Shown: positions 9,001-17,412, counted from the stretch's first letter. The stretch is DNA of 64,000 bases from JAWVFM01 sp963823245 (GCA_963823245.1 CAWGKQ010000008.1:620001-684000); one strand, 5' to 3'. The notes: generated by a model from the letters alone, not told the origin. Translations and numbers: made by a program.

Positions 9001-11694
9001 ATCGGACGCAAAGCCCTGGAGCGCGTGCTTCGGGCCCGATTCGACGAACACCCGCGCGCCCTCGTCGTAGAGGGTGTGAAGCCCCTTCACGAACTGGACC
9101 GGCGATGCAACCTGGCGGCTGAGGATGTCGAGCATCTGCTCCGGCGCCCCCTCGCCCGTGGGATAGAGCTCGCCGTCCAGGTTGGCGACGACCGGAAGCT
9201 CGGGGGGACGCAGGCCGAGACGCTGAAGCATCGCCCGCAGCGGGGCGCTCGCCGGCGCCACGATCTCGGTATGGAAGCCGTGGCTGACGGGGAGCGGAAT
9301 CGCGGTATGCCCGCGCTCCTTCACCGTTTCCACCGCTCGGGCTACCGCGTCGGTGGCGCCGCCGAGAACGACCTGATGCGGCGAGTTGATGTTGGCGAGG
9401 ACAACGTAACCGTCGATCCCGGCAACTATCTCCTCGACCTCTTCCACCGGCGCCATCGCCGCGGCCATCGCCCCCGGGTCCTCAACCCGAAGGCTCGCCA
9501 TCTCGCGCCCCCGCGCGCTGACGGCCTCGAGCGCATCCTCAAACGACAGCCCGCCGGCGCTGACCAGCGCCGCGTACTCGCCGACCGAATGACCCATGAC
9601 GAGATCGGGGACGATCCCGTACTCGCCCAACAGTCGGGTCAGAGCCGTGTCGACCGTGATCACCGCCGGCTGCTGGATCTCGGTTCGACGGAGCTCCTCC
9701 TCCGCCCTCGCCATCGCGTCCGGGTCCGCCGGCTCGGCGAACACGATGTCCGTGAGGCGGCGCCCCTCGAGCAGCGGGGCCATGATCGCATCTGCCTCGT
9801 CGAAGAGCTCGGCGACCACAAGCTCGCGGTCGCGCAGCTCGGCGAGCATGTTCGCGTACTGCGAGCCCTGGCCCGTGTAGAGGAACGCCACCTTGCCGGG
9901 GCGACCGCTGCCGCGGTGGATGCCGCGGGGGCGCAACGCCAGCCAGCCGGAGGCGTTGCCCGACTGCAGCACCCGTGACGCCAACTCCGCCTTCGCCTCC
10001 AGGTCCTGTCCGTCGGCGTAGTCGATCGCGATCCGCTCAGGCGCGCGCAGCGCCTCGCTCGAGGGAGGCGTCGGCTCGAGGTGGCGTCCTTGGCGCGCCT
10101 CGGCAAGCGCGGTCCGAAGCGCGTTCGCCAGCCCCGATTCGTCGTCGGCGCCGATCACAAGCGCTCCGCGCAGCGGCGGCTTCGCCGATGAGGGCTCGAC
10201 GCGGGGCCGACCCGGCGGCAAGGGCTCGACCGGCACGGCCGCCGAGGAGCGGTGGCCGTTGGTTGAGCGGCGATCGGGCGCGTACTCCTCCATGACGAGA
10301 TGGAAGTTGGTGCCGCCGAAGCCGAATGCGCTCACGCCGGCGACCCGCGTCCGGTCGGCGGCGATGTCCCAATCGCGGAGCTCGGTGTTGACCGCGAACG
10401 GCGACGCGCTCCAATCGAGGTTGGGGTTCGGGCGCTCGAAGTTGATGCTCGGCGGTAGCACCCTGTCGCGGAGCGCCAGCGTGGCCTTCAGCATGCCAGC
10501 CGCCCCCGCCGCCGCCTTCAGGTGGCCGATGTTCGACTTCACCGAACCGAGCGCGATCGAACCCGGCGCGACGTGGGCGCCGGAGAAGGCCGCCATCAGA
10601 CTCTCGAGCTCGACCGCATCGCCGACGCTTGTCGAGGTGCCGTGACCCTCCACCAGGGTGCACTCGGCGGGCGACAGCCCGGCGTTCCGCCACGCCCGCT
10701 CGACGGCGAAGCGCTGGCCCACAGGGTTGGGGGCGGTGATGCCCTTGCCCTTGCCGTCGCTTGCGCTCCCGACCCCGCGGACCACCGCGTAGACCCGGTC
10801 GCCGGCGGCGACGGCGTCGGCGAGCCGCTTGACGACGAACAACGCCGCGCCCTCGCCCATCACGAACCCGTCGGCGCCGTCGGAGTAGGGACGGGTGCCG
10901 GTAGGCGACAGCGCCCCGATGGCGCAGAACTTGACGAACATGTGGGCGCCCATGTTCCGATCCACGCCGCCGGTGATCGCGACATCGAACTCGTGGGCGA
11001 GGAGCCCGTCGACGGTCGCGTCCATCGCCGCCAGCGCGGAGGCACAGGCCGCGTCCGTCGTGAAGTTCGGCCCGTGGAGGTTGAAGAGGTTGGCGACGCG
11101 GCCGGCCATGCAATTGCCGAGCTCGCCCGGCATCGTGTCCTCGGTGACCAAAGGAAGCCAGGCCTCGAGGTTGGCATGCAGCTCGCTCTCGATCGTCGAG
11201 CGGACGTCCGCCGGGAGCGCCGCGAAGCTCGCGGCGCCCTCGAGCTCGCGCGCGAGCTCGGGGAACATGATCCGCAGCGACGTCAGGTATTGCTTTTCGC
11301 CGGAGAGGGCGTTGCCGATGATCACGGCGGTGCGATCGAGGTCGAGCGGGCGATCGGGCCAGCCGGCGTCCATCAGCGCCATCCGGGTGCACGCGACCGC
11401 CCACTTGTGGGCGTCATCCATCGCGTCGCTCACCTTCGGCGGCAACGGGAGCTTCCAGGCAAACGGGTCCCACTCCCAGCCGCGGACCCAGCCGCCGATC
11501 TTCGAGTACGTCTTCTCGGGCGCCTTTGGGTCCGGGTCGTAGTACAGGGCGGGGTCCCAGCGCTCGGGCTCGACCTCGCTGATCGAGTAGCGGCCGGCCG
11601 TCACGTTGCGCCAGAACGCCGCCGCGTCGGGGGCATCGGGCATGATCGCGCCGACGCCGATGATCGCGGCGGCATTGTCCAGCGGCCCGGTCAT
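3097..11694 (-). CDS. PUFA-synthase-like type I megasynthase, KS-AT-KS-ACPx4-KR-DH
   Basis: A 2865-residue iterative polyketide/fatty-acid synthase. In order: KS1 (about 1-470; Cys217 in DAACASA, GHGTS and GHLKAAAG histidines); malonyl/acyltransferase (about 590-930; Ser703 in GHSVGEYA); a second, divergent KS (about 980-1500; Cys1245 in NSACAST, SHETYTPARGG and GHPMG histidines) reminiscent of type I FAS ketosynthases; four acyl-carrier repeats (about 1600-2000); a large KR (about 2090-2500, SSIAGRFGNAGQTDYAAAN); and a hot-dog dehydratase (about 2560-2860, HRIDGTPVLPG). KS1, the ACP cluster and the KR resemble PfaA of PUFA synthases. All four ACPs read LGIDTVKQAE, with Thr at 1639, 1745, 1857 and 1963 where Ser normally carries phosphopantetheine. 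No enoylreductase or thioesterase is visible. The gene starts 13 nt after the acyl-CoA dehydrogenase stop. The product is unknown. Confidence 0.93.
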   Translation of the reverse strand: MTGPLDNAAAIIGVGAIMPDAPDAAAFWRNVTAGRYSISEVEPERWDPALYYDPDPKAPEKTYSKIGGWVRGWEWDPFAWKLPLPPKVSDAMDDAHKWAVACTRMALMDAGWPDRPLDLDRTAVIIGNALSGEKQYLTSLRIMFPELARELEGAASFAALPADVRSTIESELHANLEAWLPLVTEDTMPGELGNCMAGRVANLFNLHGPNFTTDAACASALAAMDATVDGLLAHEFDVAITGGVDRNMGAHMFVKFCAIGALSPTGTRPYSDGADGFVMGEGAALFVVKRLADAVAAGDRVYAVVRGVGSASDGKGKGITAPNPVGQRFAVERAWRNAGLSPAECTLVEGHGTSTSVGDAVELESLMAAFSGAHVAPGSIALGSVKSNIGHLKAAAGAAGMLKATLALRDRVLPPSINFERPNPNLDWSASPFAVNTELRDWDIAADRTRVAGVSAFGFGGTNFHLVMEEYAPDRRSTNGHRSSAAVPVEPLPPGRPRVEPSSAKPPLRGALVIGADDESGLANALRTALAEARQGRHLEPTPPSSEALRAPERIAIDYADGQDLEAKAELASRVLQSGNASGWLALRPRGIHRGSGRPGKVAFLYTGQGSQYANMLAELRDRELVVAELFDEADAIMAPLLEGRRLTDIVFAEPADPDAMARAEEELRRTEIQQPAVITVDTALTRLLGEYGIVPDLVMGHSVGEYAALVSAGGLSFEDALEAVSARGREMASLRVEDPGAMAAAMAPVEEVEEIVAGIDGYVVLANINSPHQVVLGGATDAVARAVETVKERGHTAIPLPVSHGFHTEIVAPASAPLRAMLQRLGLRPPELPVVANLDGELYPTGEGAPEQMLDILSRQVASPVQFVKGLHTLYDEGARVFVESGPKHALQGFASDVFGDDKVVSLASNHPKQGDVPTFNNALCGLWAAGLGIGREPVARESVELREGATAQPYPRAAREARARRAPAESATQPSPEPEPASGEGGEPVRKSVVITGAALGLPGTERLFDDANVGRLLDGEQGIDVIPGRLRREMLDKHITRLVKRDDGAASFETIDRLDAVIKLAGRAGGFDPVEEFGVDEDRLAALGRDTQLAIAAGIDALRDAGIPLVLRYKTTTTGTKLPDRWSLPDELRDETGVIYASAFPGLEEMADEASRYTTDHMRRERLTALETLRARMLDHDGTDPVVLDEVERRIHDVERKLEEEAYTFDRRFIFRVLSMGHSQLAELIGARGPNTQINSACASTTQAVALAEDWIRVGRCRRVLIVAADDATSDTMMGWIGSGFLASGAAATDDVVEEAALPFDQRRHGMIIGMGAAGIVVESAEAARDRAVTPICEVLGSATANSAFHGTRLDVEHIGAVMEGLVEQAEGRGVRREEMAGETVFISHETYTPARGGSAAAEIHALRHVFGDDADRIVIANVKGFTGHPMGVGLEDVLAVKALETGVVPPVPNFRDPDPELGLLNLSGGGSYPVSYSLRLAAGFGSQISMLLLRWTPVADGRRRAADELGYDYRIADRDHWGAWLRRVSGYDDPQLEVVQHRLRVADQGPPAGVTRVPVAEPDLAPAEIEPAVLETEPAPTEAAPPPPPREPEPTPAPAEDVAERVLQIVAEETGYPPDLLDMDLDLEADLGIDTVKQAEVFATIREAYDIPFDDALKLRDYPTLNHVVGFVNERSPAAPAEAAAPTEAAPPPPPREPEPTPAPAEDVAERVLQIVAEETGYPPDLLDMDLDLEADLGIDTVKQAEVFATIREAYDIPFDDALKLRDYPTLNHVVGFVNERSPAAAAPPAAPAEAAAPTEAAPPPPPREPEPTPAPAEDVAERVLQIVAEETGYPPDLLDMDLDLEADLGIDTVKQAEVFATIREAYDIPFDDALKLRDYPTLNHVVGFVNERSPAAPAEAAAPTEAAPPPPPREPEPTPAPAEDVAERVLQIVAEETGYPPDLLDMDLDLEADLGIDTVKQAEVFATIREAYDIPFDDALKLRDYPTLNHVVGFVNERSPAAAAPPAAPATEEKGQLPAAGAEAAEKDRPSAFARRVPVPVVRPALEYCVATGIELEAGRRVIVAPDRGGIAKALVARLEKLGVEVLIADPSADEEALEGRIKAWKSEGPVHGVYWLPALDLEGPLADLDADAWSAGLRSRVKLLAVAMRALAEEISSAGTFLIAGTRLGGRHGYDASGATSVMGGAVSGFSKALARERPDVLVKAVDFAPGRRTAALAEILIDETVRDPGTVEVGYADDLRWSVGIVERPVEADPGRALGADTVFCVTGAAGSIVAAITADLAAASGGTFHLLDLVPEPDPADPDLARFASDRDGLKRDMAERIKQRGERPTPKLVERELALIERARAALDAIEAIRKAGGAAHWHQADLTDPDQVTAAISAAVSDGGRLDVLIHCAGLEISHYLPDKPQREFDLVFDVKVNGWFNLLRALGGASVSSAVVFSSIAGRFGNAGQTDYAAANDLLCKSISGLRADGLVRGVAIDWTAWSEIGMASRGSIPKMMEMAGIDMLPPDVGVPIVRRELTASGPGGEVLVAGSLGMLAAERHPTGGLDPVAATSAVSAASGPMTGKVTAFTSGEGLTVLTELDPARQAFLDHHRIDGTPVLPGVMGIEAFAEAAAALLPGWRVVALEDVELAAPFKFYRDEPRTLELQALPRDGGDGTLVADCRLVGRRPLPQGEQRTVHFTGRAVLARKLPEPPAGETPTEGPEGGGVGAEAIYRIYFHGPAYRVLDRAWRDDGTVVGRLASDLPADHEPQSQPTEAAPRLIELCFQTAGVWELGTEGRMALPTHVDRIVRFADADAPGALVAVVSPRADRSVVDARVIDQRGNVRVLLEGYRTIELPAALDADALEPIRSAMS
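5681..6950 (-). repeat. Four tandem ACP-coding repeats, essentially identical
   Basis: Units begin at 5681, 5999, 6335 and 6653, with spacings of 318, 336 and 318 bp. The alternating spacing comes from a short linker and a longer one with six extra codons. By eye, units 1-2 and units 3-4 match base for base over the ACP and linker. This suggests a recent duplication of a two-ACP block of about 654 bp, or strong gene conversion. The region could also be collapsed or expanded by assembly. Confidence 0.92.
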
Positions 11695-11707
11695 CGGGTC
11701 ACGCCGA

Positions 11708-13363
11708 TCACGGTCTCATCCGCCCATAGACGGCCTCGGTGACCGCCCCGAGGTCGGCGAACAGCCCACGCTGGGCCCGTTGAATCGACGCGAGGTCGAG
11801 GCGACCGGTGAGCTCGTCGAGGTCGCCGTCGGCTCCGGCCACGTTGCGGACGCCCTCGGTCGCAACGGCCAAGGCGGCGCCGCGTGCATGGACCCGCGAC
11901 GCGGCGGCCAGGGGCCCAGCCCGAAGGCGCCGCGACGCCTTCGGGTTCAGTTCCTTGTCCGCCGACCGCTTCGCGCGCCTGGCGAGCGCGGCCGCTCCCT
12001 CGACCTGAGCGATCAAGGCGCCGAGCCGCATGAGGACATGCTGGTGGCGGGTCAACCTCTCGACCCGGCAGCGCTCGAGCAACTCCGCCAGGGCCTGATG
12101 GGCGAGCGCCGCGATGTCGGCGCCGACGGTGGGATGCTCACCGTGGAGCGCCTCGAGCTCACGCGCCTTCCCGTGGTAGTAGTCGCCGCTCGACTTCAGA
12201 TGCTCCTGCCAGCGCCCACGGGCGATCGTGATCTCCATGATCTCCGAGGTGCCCTCATAGATCGTGGTGATTCGAACGTCGCGCTTGATCTTCTCGACCA
12301 TGTAGTCGTGCGTGTAGCCGTAGCCGCCGTGGGCCTGGATCGCCGCATCGGCCGCGGCGTCGCCGGCCTCGGTCGCGAGGAGCTTGGCCACGGCCCCCTC
12401 AACGTTTAGCTGGCCCTCGCCTGCATCCAGCCGCTCTGCCGTCTCCTCGATCGCCGCCCTCGAGGCCTCGAGCGCGACGGCGTGGGGTGCAATCAGCTTG
12501 TACGTGAAGCCCTCCTTCTCGGACAGCGGCCCGCCGGCTTGGATGCGTTTGCGCGAGTAGGGAATCGCGCGTTCGAGCGCCGCCCAACCGGCGCCGAGCC
12601 CGAACGCGGCCACCATCAGCCTCGTGTAACCGAACACCTGCTGGGCCTGGACGAGCCCCTGGCCCTCGACGCCCCCCACCAGCCGGTCGGCATCGACTTG
12701 GACCTTGTCGAGGAAGAGAGCGGCGGTGTTGCTGAGCCGAATGCCGTGCTTGTCCTCGTGCTTGCCGTGCGTGAATCCCTGCGCGCCTGATTCGACCACG
12801 AACCAGCTCGGCCCGCTTGGCGTCAGAGCGAGGATCGTGTAGAGATCCGCGACGCCGCCGTTGCTGATCCACTGCTTGGCGCCGCTGATCCGATAGCCGG
12901 TGACGGCGCCGTTCTCGCTCACGGGCTCCGCGGTCGTCTTCAGCGCCCCGAGGTCGCTGCCCGCCTCGGGCTCAGTGGCGCCGTAGGCGAACAGAACTCC
13001 CTCCTTGGCGATCCGGGTCATGTACTCGCGCTTCTGGTCCTCCGTGCCGCCGACTCTGATCGGGTCGCTGCCGAGGAACGTCGCAAGCTCCGAGGTCGCC
13101 AGGCCGAGGTCGATCGCGGCCATCCGCTCGCAGACGCGATAGACGTCGAACGCGCCGCCTCCCATCCCCCCGTACTCGTATGGAACGAACAGGAGCTGGA
13201 TTCCAAGCTCGTCGGCCGACGACATCCGGCGCACGAGCTCCTCTGGGAACTCGTCGCGCTCGTCGAGCTCGACCAGCAGCGAATCCGGAAGCTCGCGGGC
13301 GGCGAACTCGTCGATCGACTTGAGCGCAACGCTCAGCGTCTCGGCGTTGAGCTCGTTCGCCAT
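11708..13363 (-). CDS. Acyl-CoA dehydrogenase family protein with C-terminal extension
   Basis: FAD enzyme that oxidises acyl-CoA to trans-2-enoyl-CoA and passes electrons to ETF. The 551 residues exceed the usual 380-400. The core fold occupies about 1-400, and the catalytic-base Glu is probably Glu370 in TIYEGTSEIME. A helical Ala/Arg-rich extension of about 150 residues follows, as in long ACADs. The ATG has a strong AGGAGGAG Shine-Dalgarno 7 nt upstream. It is the first gene of the run leading into the megasynthase (13-nt gap) and is divergent from etfBA, its likely electron acceptor. Whether it works in beta-oxidation or desaturates the megasynthase product is not shown by the sequence. 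Confidence 0.92.
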   Translation of the reverse strand: MANELNAETLSVALKSIDEFAARELPDSLLVELDERDEFPEELVRRMSSADELGIQLLFVPYEYGGMGGGAFDVYRVCERMAAIDLGLATSELATFLGSDPIRVGGTEDQKREYMTRIAKEGVLFAYGATEPEAGSDLGALKTTAEPVSENGAVTGYRISGAKQWISNGGVADLYTILALTPSGPSWFVVESGAQGFTHGKHEDKHGIRLSNTAALFLDKVQVDADRLVGGVEGQGLVQAQQVFGYTRLMVAAFGLGAGWAALERAIPYSRKRIQAGGPLSEKEGFTYKLIAPHAVALEASRAAIEETAERLDAGEGQLNVEGAVAKLLATEAGDAAADAAIQAHGGYGYTHDYMVEKIKRDVRITTIYEGTSEIMEITIARGRWQEHLKSSGDYYHGKARELEALHGEHPTVGADIAALAHQALAELLERCRVERLTRHQHVLMRLGALIAQVEGAAALARRAKRSADKELNPKASRRLRAGPLAAASRVHARGAALAVATEGVRNVAGADGDLDELTGRLDLASIQRAQRGLFADLGAVTEAVYGRMRP

Positions 13364-13647
13364 CGGAAGGCTCCTCCTCTCCTCGACTCCCCGCTAACCA
13401 AGCCTTTCACCTCGTGACGGCCCACGCCATCGGGTTTGACCCGGGAGGTGGACGAGAGAACTACTGATCGCGCGGCCTCGATCTACTGAAGGCGAGGGGA
13501 TGGGGAAGGCGACCGAACTGGGAAACTCCAGCATCGGATTCGCACTAAGGTCTTCCGTAAGCGCCGTACCTAGCCTTTCACTCAAAGCGACGAGGAGCCG
13601 CTCGACATGCGAATCGTACCTCTCGAGCTCGAGCCGGACGGGCAGCG
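13364..13647. promoter_or_regulatory. Divergent promoter region between acyl-CoA dehydrogenase and etfB
   Basis: This 284-nt spacer must hold promoters for both directions. A 10-nt word AGCCTTTCAC occurs at 13401 and again at 13572 in the same orientation and could be a paired operator. No clear -35/-10 pair was assigned. Confidence 0.5.
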
Positions 13648-14415
13648 ATGAACATCGCGGTCGCGCTGCGGTTGATGCCGAAGGTCGGCGACGAGCTGGA
13701 GGTCGCCGAAGGCGGCACCGACATCGACCGCGAGCTCGTCGAGATGGTGCTCAACGAGTCCGACGACCAGGCGCTCGAGGAGGCGGTGCTGATCAAGGAG
13801 GCGACCGGCGCCACGGTCACCGCGGTCGGCCTGCGGGCGGAGGGAATGGAGCAGGCGCTTCACCTTGCCTATGCGCGCGGGGCTGACCAGCTTGTCGTCG
13901 TCGAGGCCGGCGAGATCGACAGCTATGACTCGCGGACCGCGTCGCTCGCGTTCGCGGAGGCGTTCCGTCAGCTCGCCCCGGACCTCGTGCTCACCGGTGT
14001 GCAGACGCCCACAGACGTCTTCGGCCAGACGGCGCCGGTCCTCGCGAGGACGCTCGGCTGGCCGCAGGCGAACGTGGTCGTCGGGGTCACGATCGCCAAC
14101 GGGACCGCCCGCGTGGTCCAGGAGTACGCCGGTGGACGGCTCGCCGTTCTGGGGCTCGAGCTGCCGGCCGTCGTGGGGGTTCAGTCCGCGAGCTCTCCCC
14201 CACGCTACGTGGCGATGGGCAGGCTCCGCCAGGCGATGACCGAGGCGAATCCCCACGCCCTCGACGTCAACGTAACGCCCGCCGCGGTGCCGAAGCTCGT
14301 CTCGCTCGCCCGCCCAGTGCCGCAGACCCAGGCGACCATGCTGGACGGCGAAGCCGACGAGGTGGCCGAGAAGATCGTCGAGGTCCTGCGCGAACGGGGA
14401 GCTCTTCCGGGCTGA
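13648..14415 (+). CDS. etfB: Electron transfer flavoprotein beta subunit
   Basis: Beta subunit (255 aa) of the heterodimeric ETF that accepts electrons from acyl-CoA dehydrogenases. It has the family N-terminus (MNIAVALRLMPK), the adenine-nucleotide-binding alpha/beta fold, and a conserved middle with TGVQTPTDVFGQTAP and LELPAVVGVQ. The stop overlaps the etfA start by one base (TGATG), implying translational coupling. It diverges from the acyl-CoA dehydrogenase gene. With etfA and the convergent EtfD-like gene it matches the EtfBA-EtfD set of mycobacteria. Confidence 0.95.
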   Translation: MNIAVALRLMPKVGDELEVAEGGTDIDRELVEMVLNESDDQALEEAVLIKEATGATVTAVGLRAEGMEQALHLAYARGADQLVVVEAGEIDSYDSRTASLAFAEAFRQLAPDLVLTGVQTPTDVFGQTAPVLARTLGWPQANVVVGVTIANGTARVVQEYAGGRLAVLGLELPAVVGVQSASSPPRYVAMGRLRQAMTEANPHALDVNVTPAAVPKLVSLARPVPQTQATMLDGEADEVAEKIVEVLRERGALPG

Positions 14416-15353
14416 TGGGCGACATCCTCGTCTACGTCGAATCGCCGGTCAACGCACGGCTGCTGGCCTTCGCCAGGCCCCTTGCGGGCGCCGCGGGTGG
14501 GGCGTTGGTGGCGCTCGTCGCGGGCGGTGCGGCGAGCGACGACGAGGGCCTCGCCGCGGCGGACGTGGTGCTCGAGGCATCGCACGCGGCGCTCTCGCCC
14601 TATCTGCCCGAGGCGCACCAGGCCGTGCTCGCGGCCGCGATCGATGCGCGATCGCCGGAGCTCGTCCTGCTCGAGAACACCACGGCCGGCCTCGATCTCG
14701 CGGCCGGGGTCGCGGCTGGGGCCGGTCTTCCGTTCGTCGGCTACTGCACCGCGGTGGCGCTCGAGGCCGGCGAGGCGGAGGCGACCTGCGGGATCTACGG
14801 CGGTCAGCTCGAGGCCACGGCGCGGACGCCGCTGCCGGCGGTGTTCGCGATCAACACCACCGCCCTACACGAGGAGCCGACGGCTGCCGGTCGGGGCGAG
14901 CGGGTCCAACTCCCACCACCGGCCGAACTGGAGAGCCTCAAGACCGCGTTCGTCGAGTCCGTGACTCCGCCGGACGAGGGTGTCGACCTGACCAAGGCCG
15001 AGCGGATCGTCTGCGTCGGCCGCGGCATCGGGGGCGCCGAGAACATCTCGATCGCGGAGGAGCTCGCCGAGGCGCTCGGCGCCGAGCTCGGCGCGTCGCG
15101 ACCGGTCATCGACTCCGGCTGGCTCCCCAAAGCGCGGCAGATCGGGAAGTCCGGAGCGACGGTGCGCCCCAAGCTCTACCTGTCGCTCGGGGTCTCGGGC
15201 GCGCCGGAGCACGTCGAGGGAATGCAGGGGGCGGAGCTGATCGTCGCGGTCAACACCGATCCCGGGGCGGCAATCTTCCACGTCGCCCACTACGGCGTGG
15301 TCGCCGATCTGTTCGACGTCGCCGACGAGCTGACGGGCCTCGTCGGCGAGTGA
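14415..15353 (+). CDS. etfA: Electron transfer flavoprotein alpha subunit
   Basis: Alpha subunit (312 aa), carrying the redox-active FAD. The C-terminal FAD domain shows GRGIGG, then ASRPVIDSGW, QIGKSGATVRPKLY, GVSGAPEH and a terminal NTDPGAAIFHVAHYGVVADL block. All are family signatures; QIGKSG replaces the more common QIGQTG. The N-terminal domain (about 1-170) is the usual variable ETF domain. Its TGA at 15351-15353 is one base from the stop codon of the opposing EtfD-like gene, so the two transcripts converge with no room for a separate terminator. Confidence 0.95.
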   Translation: MGDILVYVESPVNARLLAFARPLAGAAGGALVALVAGGAASDDEGLAAADVVLEASHAALSPYLPEAHQAVLAAAIDARSPELVLLENTTAGLDLAAGVAAGAGLPFVGYCTAVALEAGEAEATCGIYGGQLEATARTPLPAVFAINTTALHEEPTAAGRGERVQLPPPAELESLKTAFVESVTPPDEGVDLTKAERIVCVGRGIGGAENISIAEELAEALGAELGASRPVIDSGWLPKARQIGKSGATVRPKLYLSLGVSGAPEHVEGMQGAELIVAVNTDPGAAIFHVAHYGVVADLFDVADELTGLVGE

Positions 15354-15354
15354 C

Positions 15355-17412
15355 CTAGGCCGCCGGCACTGGCTCGGCCTCGGCGAGCGCGCGCTCGATC
15401 AGCGCCGTCAGCTCCGCAACCTCGAAGTCGGCGCCGACCACCTTGACCGCGTCCGAGTACATGGCCAGGTCCTTCGGGCAGCTGACGAGGAAGTAGTCGA
15501 TCTGGCCCAGCGTCTGAGCCTCTCGGATTCGCTGCTCGCTCGGCCGCTCGGAGACCTCGGCCTCGTCCATCATCCAGATCCGCCCGCCCCCGGCCCCGCA
15601 GCAGAAGGTGTTGGTCCCGTGGCGCGGCATCTCGACGAGCTCGGCGCCGGTCGCCTCGATCAACGCTCGCGGCGCCTCGGTGATCCGGTTGTAGCGAGCC
15701 AGGTAGCAGGGGTCGTGGTAGGTGACGCGCATCCCGGAGAGCGGCGTCCGCAGCGAGATGACCCCGCGCGCGACGAGGTCGGCGAGCAACTCGGTGTAGT
15801 GGTAGACCGGCTTGTCGAGCCCGTACCGCGGGTACTCGTTGCGCAGGGCGTTCAGCGAATGGGGATCGGTCGTGAAGATCGCCTCGTACTGCGCCTCGGC
15901 GAGAGCGCCCATGTTCTGCTCGGCGAGCATCTCGAAGAGGCCCTCCTCGCCGATCCTGCGAACGTCGTTCCCCGCGTTGCGCTCGCCCTCGTACAGCAAC
16001 CCGAATGAAACGCCGGCGTCGTGCAGGATCCGCGCGACGCCCTGCGAGGCGAGCTGCACGCGTTCGTCGAACGAGGCGAAGTCGCCGACGAACCACACGT
16101 ACTCCACGGGCTCCTTGCGGGCGTCCGGGATCTTGAAATCGAGGCCCTTGGCCCAGCGGGCCCGGAGGCGCGCGGACTTGCCGTAGGAGTTGCCCTGCTT
16201 GCCATAGTTCTCGAGCGTCTGCTGAAGCAGCGGATCCAGCTCGCCCTCGTTGACGAGGTTGCGGCGCATGTCGACGATCGTGGGCACGTGCTCGATCCCC
16301 ACCGGGCACGCCTCCACGCAGGCCATGCAGGTCGTGCACGCCCACAGCGCCTCCTCGGAGATCAAGGGCGCGGCTCGACCATTGCCCGCTCGCTGCTCCT
16401 CCGGGTGCTCGTAGAGACGGTCGCGGATGTCGAGGATCACCTGCCGCGGCGCCAGCGGCGTCCCGCTCGCCGTCGCCGGGCAGACCGCCGTGCAGCGGCC
16501 GCACTCGGTGCACGAGAACGCGTCGAGAACCTGCTTCCAGGTGACGTCTGACAGCGTGGCCACACCGACCAGCCCCTCTGGCGGGGGGTCGAGCGCCGCG
16601 ACCGGGGCCGCGGGGACGCGGGTGACGGCCAGCGGACGCTCGGGGGCGCGCGACGGGAGTCTGCCGAAGAAGACGTTGGGAATCGCTGTGATGATGTGGA
16701 AGTGCTTCGACAGCGGCAGCAGGCACAGGAACGCCAGGACGGTGACGTTGTGGAGCCACCATCCGACCTCGCTCACGGTGCGCGCCGATGAGGGACCGAC
16801 GCCGCCGAGCGCCGCCGCCGCCAGCGCGGTGAGCGGGGCGAAGTCGCGCTCGTTGCCGTGGATGTCGTTGGCCACCAGGTCGGCGGCGTCGTAGAGCAAC
16901 CCGCCGAGCATGATCAGGAGGATGAGGACGAGGATCAGCACGCCCTCCCAGTGGGGGGCGTCGCGATAGCGCTGCTCGGCGCGCCCGATCCCTAACAGCC
17001 TCGGGGTGTGGAGGACCAGCCGCCGGTAGAGCATGTAGGTAACGCCCACGATCACGGTCGCCTCGAGCAGATCGCGGGCCAGGAAGAACGGCGGGCCGAA
17101 CGGCTGGTTCGGCGCGAAGCCCGGGATGTCCCAGCCCGAGTCGAATGCCCGGCCGAACAGGGTGATGACCTGGAGCATCAGGACGAGGAAGCCCCAGAAG
17201 ACGAGCGCGTGCGCAATCCCCGACGGTTGCTCGCCGGACAGGAACTTCTTCTGGCCGAGCCCATAGACCACCGTCCGCCTGATCCGCTCCGGAATCCGAT
17301 CAAGACGCGGCGCCGGGCGCGCGGCCAGCAACAGGCGCATCCTGACGGCCATGATCCCCGCGAACACGAGGAGGCCGATCCCCAAGAGAATCGGAAAGAC
17401 GACGTGACTCAC
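15355..17412 (-). CDS. EtfD-like membrane iron-sulfur oxidoreductase (ETF:quinone electron transfer)
   Basis: A 685-aa membrane protein. The N-terminal part (about 1-240) has several hydrophobic helices like a NarI-type cytochrome b domain. Two 4Fe-4S motifs follow, CTECGRCTAVCP and CTTCMACVEACP (about 300-370). Then come two CCG-type cysteine-rich domains (YHDPCYLARYNR and TNTFCCGAGGGR). This is the architecture of mycobacterial Rv0338c/EtfD, which is proposed to take electrons from EtfBA to menaquinone. The GTG start at 17412 is preceded by AGGAGG farther upstream; a nearby ATG opens a frame that stops at once. Its convergent placement against etfA supports the function. Confidence 0.9.
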   Translation of the reverse strand: MSHVVFPILLGIGLLVFAGIMAVRMRLLLAARPAPRLDRIPERIRRTVVYGLGQKKFLSGEQPSGIAHALVFWGFLVLMLQVITLFGRAFDSGWDIPGFAPNQPFGPPFFLARDLLEATVIVGVTYMLYRRLVLHTPRLLGIGRAEQRYRDAPHWEGVLILVLILLIMLGGLLYDAADLVANDIHGNERDFAPLTALAAAALGGVGPSSARTVSEVGWWLHNVTVLAFLCLLPLSKHFHIITAIPNVFFGRLPSRAPERPLAVTRVPAAPVAALDPPPEGLVGVATLSDVTWKQVLDAFSCTECGRCTAVCPATASGTPLAPRQVILDIRDRLYEHPEEQRAGNGRAAPLISEEALWACTTCMACVEACPVGIEHVPTIVDMRRNLVNEGELDPLLQQTLENYGKQGNSYGKSARLRARWAKGLDFKIPDARKEPVEYVWFVGDFASFDERVQLASQGVARILHDAGVSFGLLYEGERNAGNDVRRIGEEGLFEMLAEQNMGALAEAQYEAIFTTDPHSLNALRNEYPRYGLDKPVYHYTELLADLVARGVISLRTPLSGMRVTYHDPCYLARYNRITEAPRALIEATGAELVEMPRHGTNTFCCGAGGGRIWMMDEAEVSERPSEQRIREAQTLGQIDYFLVSCPKDLAMYSDAVKVVGADFEVAELTALIERALAEAEPVPAA

